Assembly: GCA_903885605.1 (NCBI GenBank)
Contig: CAISJD010000175.1
Span: 1 to 32,714, forward strand
Direction of reading: 5' to 3'
Origin: an uncultured Chthonomonas sp.
GTDB taxonomy: Bacteria; Armatimonadota; Chthonomonadetes; Chthonomonadales; CAJBBX01
DNA length: 32,714 nt
Made by a program: the position numbers and the translations under genes. Positions 27,401 through 32,714 of the stretch are shown here, one piece after another (positions within the stretch are counted from its first letter, which is position 1; each line of letters starts with the position of its first letter). Below the pieces are notes generated by a model. It made no database searches. It saw only the letters and a list, made by a program, of their open reading frames with translations, and was not told where the DNA came from.

Positions 27401-27581
27401 GGGCCGGGGCCGTACCCGCGTTGCGGTAGCGGAGCGTCACCGTGAAGGGCGCTCCGGGCCGCACGCGACGGGGGGTCACCTCCACGCCGACGAGCTCGGC
27501 ATTGAAGGCGCCCTGCACGGACGACCGTGATGGTAACGCGGCGGAGAACAGGGCGCAGGCGACGGCTGCGGCGATGAGCAT
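24480..27581 (-). CDS. large secreted glycoside-hydrolase-like protein (DUF5696/GH101-like)
   Basis: The 1033 residues start at ATG 27581, behind AAGGAGG, with a signal peptide (MLIAAAVACALFSAALPS). The N-terminal ~130 residues look like a DUF4832/CARDB-type beta domain (ELVGVEVTPRRVRPGAPFTV). A galactose-mutarotase-like sandwich follows, then a barrel with LAGWVNGGYDVRHPDPLPA, LGLHDNYQDMYADA, YFIDTVFAWPL and GLFGSEEGREW. The HDNYQD and acidic FGSEEG segments are likely catalytic-site motifs, as in GH101-related and DUF5696 proteins. The substrate is unknown. The open frame runs on in the 5' direction to 28961 through the transporter gene, but the ribosome binding site and signal peptide place the start here. 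The gene follows the MFS transporter by 71 bp. Confidence 0.65.
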   Translation of the reverse strand: MLIAAAVACALFSAALPSRSSVQGAFNAELVGVEVTPRRVRPGAPFTVTLRYRNAGTAPALRDYYAFLHIEGAERLCAKMVVHGDHPLDEPTSLWRPGAEVVDGPVLLRAPADRPDQSYQVHVGLYDLGGTGERVLDAYADAGLEVAVDAPESADVGPHPLSAAALAARRAAVANRIPAARRLSLQVPAWRFDVDRRTGAWQLDDRIGGALWTSNLGADRFGRVTLTDGTRTVVRPIDHIEGAERRAGALTLTTQPTVDGEPCGVTLTLTARPRAAAPGGPQSLSLGFSSRSTGAWRVAEVRLLDDALAVTEADAGRLYVPDRLGIELDPATELPSTRTWRTYDGITMAMAGVVKRGCALLVNWRNVDTTLGSRGSWSERRAPGARCRTLSLAVPGPAGECELQPLGRGGYVEIARAYRGWARAKGWLRTWAEKQEAFRGTENILGATNFKPFVLSRTVGSSVFSPDGKEHTYLSYTFDEIARVAEHWRKDLQVDRASVTLAGWVNGGYDVRHPDPLPAAPECGGNEALADAARRIKACGYLLGLHDNYQDMYADAASFGQSWLNKDAGGVARMGGNWAGGQAWQVCAIKQVELAERKATNLPEIARLFGPTSYFIDTVFAWPLVTCEDPAHPMTRQDDLEWKSKLCLLAKRHMGLFGSEEGREWAVPCADYLEGLFGQQTDAAPGQVIPLFPLVYHDCVHIQTHQGNRIGPGDDKKMTDHVLFAQMQLPSFGPHLYWQGALPAGARVAPLAPRVEPAGGRSFRITYRWRVTGPAPAGAVSFVHFTSPLATRAEGILFQDDHRASPDPSQWAPGVVDDGPYTPEAPQGTSGRVAIRVGLLADGQRLDLAGVRQEGGRCHVGDLVVGPQGVRFEPVDMQPGGLWARGDDGWGAGLCATDRVIKNAWEVLSPLNLAAARTPMTTHRFLTPDRRLQRSAYGDITVTAAYDRPAAIGAHKLPANGFLVESPTFIAFLATRYNGIDYPEPALFTARSLDGKPIAQSSRVRIYHGFGDKHIRLAGKTFEVAREAVVRVR

Positions 27582-27652
27582 GGCGGGCCTCCTTGGTGCG
27601 AACGGCACGTTCAGTAGCTTGTTGGCCGCGAAGGGCGCTGGTTCCTTCCCGG

Positions 27653-28936
27653 TCAGGCGTCGGCGTCGCTCTGCAGGCCTCGGAGCAGGGCGACGGATGT
27701 GAGCGCCAGGACCGCCGAAAGGGCGAAGACCATGGCGTAGGGCGGCGCACCGGCCGCACGCGCGACCTCGACGAGCCGACCTGCGGTGAGGGGTCCCAAC
27801 CCATTCGTCAGCCCCGCCAACGAGTAGTAGACGGCGATATAGCCGGTCTTGTGGGCGGGCGGGATCCCCTTGACGAAGAGGTAGCGCTCCGAGCCGATGT
27901 ACCAGCCGATCTGCGCCGCGCCCATCCAGAGCATGACGAGGAGCGCGGCCCAGCCCTGGGTCACCAGTCCGGGCAGGGCCATGGCCGCGGGAGCCAGGGC
28001 CGCCAGGGCCAGCCCGGTGGTGAGTACCGGCTTGCTGCCGCGGCGGTCGGCATGGCGGCCCCAGATGCCCGCCGCGGCCAGGCCTCCCACGGAGACGGCG
28101 GCATCGAGCCAGACCACCACGCCGGGCGCCAGGCCCACGCTCTCCTTCAGGTAGAGCGGCACGAATGCGCCCAGGGAAATCGCCAGGTTGGCCAGGCCGA
28201 CGCCCGAGATGTAGCGGACGAAGTTGGCATCGCGGATGGCCAGGAGCATCTCGCCGCGCGCACTGTGCCCCTCGGGCCCGCGCCGGACCGGGCCGCCGCC
28301 CTTCAGCGGCAGGAGCGAAACCACCGAGACCGCCCCGAGGAGCACGCCTACGCCGATGACGAGCAGGTAACGCCCGGTGTCCGGATGGCCGCGCAGGGCC
28401 CAACCCGCCATCACGGTCGCGACGATGCCCGATGCCGTGATCATCGCGTACGCCAGGGCGTTGAACTTGCCGCGGATGGCGTTCGGCACCAGCTCCTGGA
28501 AGAGGGCGTAGGCGCCCACCTCGCCGACGGCCCGGCAGACGGAGAAGACCACGATGGCTCCCGCCACCCAGAGCAGGCCGACGCCGGCGCCCCATCGGGC
28601 GGAGACCCACGGCAGGAGGAGGACGAGGGCCATGGCCGCCTTGCGCACCGTGAAGAAGCCGATGTAGGCGCGGCGGAAGCCCACCCGCGCCACGAAGCCC
28701 GCAGCGACCAGCGAGAGCAGGCCCGCGAAGGGTATGAAGCCGAGAAGAAGGCCGATGCGCCCCTTGTCGAGGCCCAGGTGATCGAGGAAGAGGACGAAGG
28801 TCGAGCCGAAGACCGTGAGGCGGCAGAAGACGCTGTTGGTGAGCGTGGCGGCCAGCAGCCACAACACGTTGTTGCGTTGCCGGGCGCTCAGCCCCCAGGC
28901 GCGGATGCCGTCGAAAGGCCTCAGCGGAATAGGCAT
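27653..28936 (-). CDS. MFS transporter
   Basis: The 427 residues contain about 12 transmembrane helices, with the MFS cytoplasmic loop after helix 2 (GFVARVGFRRAYIGF) and a matching loop in the second half (GIWGRHADRRGSKPVL). The C-terminus is short (RGLQSDADA). It leads a run of secreted glycosidase-like genes, so it probably imports the released sugars or oligosaccharides; this is inferred from context. The chosen ATG at 28936 has no ribosome binding site of its own. It overlaps the stop of a 12-codon upstream ORF (TGATG) that has a very good one. An in-frame start farther upstream lacks any binding site. Confidence 0.8.
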   Translation of the reverse strand: MPIPLRPFDGIRAWGLSARQRNNVLWLLAATLTNSVFCRLTVFGSTFVLFLDHLGLDKGRIGLLLGFIPFAGLLSLVAAGFVARVGFRRAYIGFFTVRKAAMALVLLLPWVSARWGAGVGLLWVAGAIVVFSVCRAVGEVGAYALFQELVPNAIRGKFNALAYAMITASGIVATVMAGWALRGHPDTGRYLLVIGVGVLLGAVSVVSLLPLKGGGPVRRGPEGHSARGEMLLAIRDANFVRYISGVGLANLAISLGAFVPLYLKESVGLAPGVVVWLDAAVSVGGLAAAGIWGRHADRRGSKPVLTTGLALAALAPAAMALPGLVTQGWAALLVMLWMGAAQIGWYIGSERYLFVKGIPPAHKTGYIAVYYSLAGLTNGLGPLTAGRLVEVARAAGAPPYAMVFALSAVLALTSVALLRGLQSDADA

Positions 28937-28974
28937 CAGGTGGGGTGGGTGCGGCAGGCAATGCGATGGGCCAT
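28936..28974 (-). CDS. 12-codon leader ORF overlapping the MFS transporter start
   Basis: On the - strand, ACAGGAGCGCCCGCC precedes an ATG at 28974 that encodes MAHRIACRTHPT and stops with TGA. The A of that TGA is the first base of the transporter ATG. The strong ribosome binding site here and its absence before the transporter suggest that ribosomes load at this leader and re-initiate. The peptide has no run of a single regulatory amino acid, so classical attenuation is not supported. Confidence 0.45.
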   Translation of the reverse strand: MAHRIACRTHPT

Positions 28975-29115
28975 GGCGGGCGCTCCTGTGTGAAGGCCCT
29001 CTAGTGTAGCCGTTACGAAGCCACCCAGCGTGTATCATGTATCGGCGCAGGCTGGCCGCCTTCCCCGGTGAAGGGGCCAATCCCAGTCTCGCGCGAGCAA
29101 CCTGGAGCCCGGCGC

Positions 29116-29586
29116 ATGCCCACGATCCGCTATACGTATACGTCCCGAGCCTCGCTGGAGGATGTGCTGGACATCCATTTCGGCACGTCCAACGTGACCG
29201 AGATGGCTCCGTCCTACCTCGGGGTCCGCTGCAACAGCGACGAGGCGGTTCTCGAGGGCGTGCTGGTGAACTACCGCTTCCGGCTGGGCATTCTCCCGTT
29301 CAAGTGCACCATCCGCTTCGTCGGCGTAGACCCCGACTACGGCTACACCGCCATCATGTACCGGGGGCCGCTCAAGCGCTACGAGCAGCACGTGGGCATC
29401 ACGCTGAGCAAGACCGGCGGCGTCACGGTCTACCATCGGATCATCTACTCATTCAAGCCGGGGCTGCGCGGGTGGTTCCTCAAGGCGGTGCTGCGGCGAG
29501 GGTTGGTGCGTACCATCCTCCGCGCCTCCTGCAGCCGCATGGAGCGCATCCTGGCCAGGGCGGCCGTAGCGAAGGAGAAGCCATGA
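29116..29586 (+). CDS. SRPBCC (START-like) family protein
   Basis: The 156 residues begin at ATG 29116 behind TGGAG. The beta-rich pattern MPTIRYTYTSRASLEDVLDI, a middle of several strands (YLGVRCNSDEAVLEGVLVNY, ILPFKCTIRFVGVDPDYGYT) and a long amphipathic C-terminal helix (WFLKAVLRRGL to SRMERILARAAVA) match the helix-grip fold of polyketide cyclase / lipid-binding SRPBCC proteins. Such proteins bind hydrophobic ligands. No catalytic residues can be named. No signal peptide is present, so it is cytoplasmic. Its stop overlaps the ATG of the following dehydrogenase (ATGA), so the two are translated together. Confidence 0.6.
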   Translation: MPTIRYTYTSRASLEDVLDIHFGTSNVTEMAPSYLGVRCNSDEAVLEGVLVNYRFRLGILPFKCTIRFVGVDPDYGYTAIMYRGPLKRYEQHVGITLSKTGGVTVYHRIIYSFKPGLRGWFLKAVLRRGLVRTILRASCSRMERILARAAVAKEKP

Positions 29587-30572
29587 AGGGTCTGCGCATG
29601 CTGGGCGGCGGCCGCGTGGCCGTCGAGACGTTCCCCGATCCCGAGCCGGCCCAGGGCGGCGCCCTGGTGCGCATCCAGGCGTCGGGCCTCTGCGGCAGCG
29701 AACTGCACGGCTACCGCGCAGACCACGCCCAGTCGGCTAACGCGGGCCACGAGGCCATGGGAGTGGTGGTAGAGACGCGCGGAACGGCCCACCTGAAGGT
29801 AGGCGACCGCGTAGGCCTCCACGCCGTGTGGGGATGCGGCAAGTGCGACTGGTGCGCCCAGGGCCGGTACACCTGGTGCCAGTCGAAGCTGGGGCCGAGC
29901 CCCTTCCACGCCGAATACGTAGCTGCGCCCGAGCATGTGCTGCTTCCGCTGGCGGATGACATCTCGGACCCCGTCGGCGTGCTCCTCTCCGGCGACGGGC
30001 TCGGCGTTCCGTGGCACGCGCAGACGCGGCTGAAGACCGCGCCGGGCGACCTCGTCGTGATCGTGGGGTGCGGCCCCATCGGCCTGGGCAACACGCTCGT
30101 GCAGGCCGATGCCGGCGCCGAGGTGATCGCCGTTGAGCTGACAGACTACCGGCTCGGCCTCGCCCGACAGATGGGCGCCGCCCACACCGTGAACCCGGAT
30201 CAGGAGGACGCCGTCGAGGCGGTGGCGCGCATCGCCGCCGGCCGGCAGGTGCGCGCCTGCATCGAGGCCGTCGGCAAGCCCGAGACGCTGCGCCTCTGCC
30301 TGAAGCTGGTGGGCCTCGGCGGCACGGTGATGGCAGTGGGCGAGCAGCCCGCCACGCCGGTGGACATCAGCGAGGAGCTGATCCGCCGCGACATCACGCT
30401 CATGGGCAGCTGGTTCTTCCACTTCCGCGAGTTCGCCGACATGGCCGCCGCCTACCGTGCGGGACTGGCGGTGGACCGGCTCGTGACGCACACCTTCGCC
30501 CTGGACGATGGCGACAGGGCCTTCGCTGAGTTCGCCGCGGGCCGCACGGGCAAGGCCATGCTGACGCCGTAG
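29583..30572 (+). CDS. zinc-dependent alcohol/sugar-alcohol dehydrogenase (MDR family)
   Basis: The 329 residues form a medium-chain dehydrogenase that oxidises an alcohol or polyol with NAD(P). The catalytic zinc ligands appear as Cys37 (GLCGSELHGY) and His56-Glu57 (AGHEAMG). The structural zinc loop has Cys85, 88, 91 and 99 (CGKCDWCAQGRYTWC). The cofactor motif GCGPIG is at 162-167, and the strand ending VIAVELTD has an acidic residue that favours NAD. Its length is at the short end for the family. It is coupled to the SRPBCC gene by ATGA and is followed by the GH36 gene after 65 bp, so oxidation of a released sugar or sugar alcohol is plausible but not shown. Confidence 0.88.
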   Translation: MKGLRMLGGGRVAVETFPDPEPAQGGALVRIQASGLCGSELHGYRADHAQSANAGHEAMGVVVETRGTAHLKVGDRVGLHAVWGCGKCDWCAQGRYTWCQSKLGPSPFHAEYVAAPEHVLLPLADDISDPVGVLLSGDGLGVPWHAQTRLKTAPGDLVVIVGCGPIGLGNTLVQADAGAEVIAVELTDYRLGLARQMGAAHTVNPDQEDAVEAVARIAAGRQVRACIEAVGKPETLRLCLKLVGLGGTVMAVGEQPATPVDISEELIRRDITLMGSWFFHFREFADMAAAYRAGLAVDRLVTHTFALDDGDRAFAEFAAGRTGKAMLTP

Positions 30573-30637
30573 GGCAAGGCCCACGGAGTTTCGGGCGAGT
30601 TCGTGTCGGTCCGTGTCAGTCGGTGGGGAGGACGCCC

Positions 30638-32653
30638 ATGACCACCAGCCTCGGCCTGCTGTTGCTTGCCCTGGCCTGCCTGGCGCCGATCAGCGCCGCC
30701 GCAGGGCCGCGCCGCGGCGACATGGCCGCCCGCGACGCCTGGATGCGCGAGCGTCTCCAAGGCGAGGCGCTCCCCTTCTCCTTCGCGCTCGGCGGCGCGC
30801 GGTTCGTCGATCTGGCCCCGGCGTGGCGCCTGACCCGGAAGCGTGAGCGCCTCGACGGCGGCCGCACGCGTCAGACGCGGACATGGACAGACGACCGAAC
30901 GGGCCTGGAGGTCCGGTGCGTGGCGGTCGCGTACAACGACTTCCCTACCGTCGAATGGACCGTGACCGTGCGGAACGGCGGCGCGTCCGACTCGCCCATG
31001 ATCGATGGCCTGCAGGCGCTGGACGACCATCTCTGCCCTCCCCCGGGCGCTGAAGTCACCCTCCACCGGTTCGTGGGCAGCCCGTGCCGGGAGAACGACT
31101 ACCAGCCCCTGGAGGAGCCGCTGGCGCCGGGGTCCGAGAGGCGGGTCACCGCGGCGGGTGGCCGCCCCACGAGCAGCGACCTCTGCTACTTCGCCCTGGA
31201 CTGGCGCACGGGCGGGGCCATCCTCGCGCTTGGCTGGCCCGGCCAGTGGGCCGCCACGATGGCGCGTGAGGCGGACGGCCGCATCCGCCTGGTGGCCGGG
31301 CAAGAGAAGACCCACCTCGTCCTGCACCCCGGCGAGCAGATCCGGACTCCGCTGGCGGTCCTTCAGTTCCGGCAGGGCGGCGACTGGGTCGACGGCCAAA
31401 ACACCTGGCGCCGGTGGATGACCACGCACAACCTGCCCCGTCCCGGCGGCAAGCCCGTGCCCACGCACTACGGCGGCTGCTTCGGCAATCCCCTTCCCCG
31501 CGCCGAGGAGGAGATCAGGCAGATCGACGCCTACCTGACCGACGGCGTGACCCCCGACTACTGGTTCATCGACGCGGGCTGGTACCCCTGCAGCGGCGCG
31601 TGGCCCAACGTCGGCACGTGGGAGCCCGACCCCGAGCGCTTCCCCAGGGGCCTGCGCGAGGTGGCCGACCACCTCCACGCCAAGGGGATCAAGTTCATCG
31701 TCTGGTTCGAGCCGGAGCGCGTGGCCGCGGGCACGTGGCTCGCCGAGAACCGACCGCAGTGGGTGCTGGGGGGCAAGGCGGGCGGCCTTACGAACATGGG
31801 TGACCCCGAAGCCCGGGCGTGGATCATCGAACGGGTCGACAAGCTCCTGCGCGAGGGCGGCATCGACGTCTACCGAGGCGATTACAACGTCGACCCGCTC
31901 CCCTACTGGCAGTCTGCCGACGCGCCCGACCGCGTGGGCTGGACCGAGAACGCCTACGTCACCGGCTTCCTGGCCTTCTGGGATGAGCTTCTGCGCCGCC
32001 ACCCGGACCTGTACATCGACACCTGCGCCAGCGGAGGCCGCCGCAACGACCTGGAGACGTTGCGCCGATCGGTGCCGCTCCTCCGCAGCGACTGGGCCGT
32101 GCTGGCCTTCAACGAGGCCGGGGCCATCGGCCAGCAGGCGCAGACCTACGGCATCTCCTTCTGGATCCCCTACCACGGCACCGGGGCGCCCAGCGGCGAC
32201 CCGTACGTTATGCGGAGCTCCTACTGCCCCGCCTTCCGGCTGGGCTGGGACGCAGCCAATGCACAGCGCGACCCGGCGCTGCTGCGCAAGACCGTCGCCG
32301 AGTGCCGCGCCATCGCACCGACGATGCTGGCCGATTACTACCCGCTGACCCCCTACAGCCTCCTGCGGACCGACTGGATGGCGTGGCAGTACCACGACCC
32401 GAAGAGCGGCGAAGGGACGGTGCAGGCCTTCCGGCGACCCGAGTGCGGCACAGACACGCTCACCGTTCGGCTACGCGGGCTGAAGCCGGGCGCCACCTAC
32501 CTGGTCGAGGACCTGGACGGCGCGCCCGAGCGGCGCCTCACCGGCAAGGCCCTGATGCAGGACGGGCTCACTCTCCGCGTGGAGCGTGCGCCCGGATCAG
32601 CCGTGCTTCGTTACCGCCCTAAGCAGGAACCGCGGCCCGCGCGGCGAAACTGA
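30638..32653 (+). CDS. secreted GH36 alpha-galactosidase-like enzyme
   Basis: The 671 residues start at ATG 30638 behind GGGGAGG, with a signal peptide (MTTSLGLLLLALACLAPISAAA). An N-terminal beta-sandwich is followed by a barrel with DYWFIDAGWYP, KFIVWFEPERV, the nucleophile segment YRGDYN (Asp415) and the acid/base segment CASGGRRND (Asp471, Cys463). These are the two expected GH36/GH27-clan catalytic aspartates. Typical GH36 enzymes read KWDYN at the nucleophile; Arg-Gly here is a departure near the active site that may shift specificity. A C-terminal beta domain ends in VRLRGLKPGATYLVEDLDG. The enzyme would release alpha-galactosyl or related residues outside the cytoplasm. Confidence 0.88.
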   Translation: MTTSLGLLLLALACLAPISAAAGPRRGDMAARDAWMRERLQGEALPFSFALGGARFVDLAPAWRLTRKRERLDGGRTRQTRTWTDDRTGLEVRCVAVAYNDFPTVEWTVTVRNGGASDSPMIDGLQALDDHLCPPPGAEVTLHRFVGSPCRENDYQPLEEPLAPGSERRVTAAGGRPTSSDLCYFALDWRTGGAILALGWPGQWAATMAREADGRIRLVAGQEKTHLVLHPGEQIRTPLAVLQFRQGGDWVDGQNTWRRWMTTHNLPRPGGKPVPTHYGGCFGNPLPRAEEEIRQIDAYLTDGVTPDYWFIDAGWYPCSGAWPNVGTWEPDPERFPRGLREVADHLHAKGIKFIVWFEPERVAAGTWLAENRPQWVLGGKAGGLTNMGDPEARAWIIERVDKLLREGGIDVYRGDYNVDPLPYWQSADAPDRVGWTENAYVTGFLAFWDELLRRHPDLYIDTCASGGRRNDLETLRRSVPLLRSDWAVLAFNEAGAIGQQAQTYGISFWIPYHGTGAPSGDPYVMRSSYCPAFRLGWDAANAQRDPALLRKTVAECRAIAPTMLADYYPLTPYSLLRTDWMAWQYHDPKSGEGTVQAFRRPECGTDTLTVRLRGLKPGATYLVEDLDGAPERRLTGKALMQDGLTLRVERAPGSAVLRYRPKQEPRPARRN

Positions 32654-32681
32654 TGGGCAACCCACCGCCTGAGGAGAACCT

Positions 32682-32714
32682 ATGCGACGCCTGATGCTCG
32701 CCGGCCTGCTGGCC
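32682..32714 (+). CDS. start of an exported protein, cut by the window edge
   Basis: ATG at 32682 follows GAGGAG with good spacing and begins MRRLMLAGLLA, the basic and hydrophobic start of a signal peptide. Only 11 codons are visible. It lies 28 bp after the GH36 stop and is probably the next gene of the same operon. Confidence 0.6.
   Translation, partial: MRRLMLAGLLA

Noticed and set aside
27582-28961. N-terminal extension of the 1033-residue protein through the transporter gene
   Set aside because: This part is out of frame with a clear MFS protein and reads as Arg/Pro/Gly-rich noise. The start at 27581 has a good ribosome binding site and signal peptide.

Overview
High-GC bacterial DNA (roughly two-thirds G+C by eye). 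It is rich in secreted carbohydrate-active proteins and unusual families: GH106-like, GH36, a DUF4838-type tail, a GH67/GH20b-like protein and a large DUF5696/GH101-like protein. Together these suggest a free-living polysaccharide degrader from a group such as Armatimonadota or Planctomycetota. The taxon is inferred from gene content and is not proven.

Layout. (1) 1-2594: the end of a secreted glycosidase-associated protein on + faces a GH106-like secreted enzyme on -, with a 14-bp perfect hairpin between them. (2) About 2.74-13.29 kb: a ~10.5 kb island in which every gene lies on +, while the flanking genes on both sides lie on -. Its edges are two diverged copies of one ~140 bp segment: the last 25 codons of gltD, a short gap, and a ribosome binding site with a GTG start. 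The island therefore looks inserted behind gltD, with a duplicated junction. (3) 13348-19373: gltD and gltB (glutamate synthase), on -. (4) 19552-28936: a - strand run of a sugar-type MFS transporter, two secreted glycoside-hydrolase-like proteins and a secreted Ig-repeat protein. (5) 29116-32714: a + strand run of an SRPBCC-like protein, a zinc alcohol dehydrogenase (ATGA overlap), a secreted GH36 alpha-galactosidase-like enzyme and the start of another exported protein.

The island is the unusual part. A consensus-like sigma-70 promoter (TTGACA, 17 bp, TACAAT) sits just inside its left edge. The same gene order then occurs twice: small secreted beta-rich protein(s), then a secreted protein of about 560 residues with two STN-like domains, then a 32-34 codon signal-peptide micro-ORF whose stop overlaps (GTGA) the GTG start of a downstream effector frame. 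In module 1 the effector is a decayed C39-peptidase-like fragment. In module 2 it is an Rhs core with a variable tip. Three more truncated Rhs cores follow, several joined to putative immunity genes by stop-start overlaps. This is an orphan Rhs polymorphic-toxin cassette array without a full-length rhs gene in the window.

Several gaps between island genes carry near-perfect hairpins, four of them with exactly 7-nt loops, placed between a stop codon and the next Shine-Dalgarno. Other island repeats are a 45-bp dispersed repeat whose reverse strand resembles a tRNA T-arm, a hairpin built from ATGGGACNN units, and a short palindromic repeat inserted in frame in the third Rhs core. No tRNA, rRNA, CRISPR array, transposase or integrase was seen.
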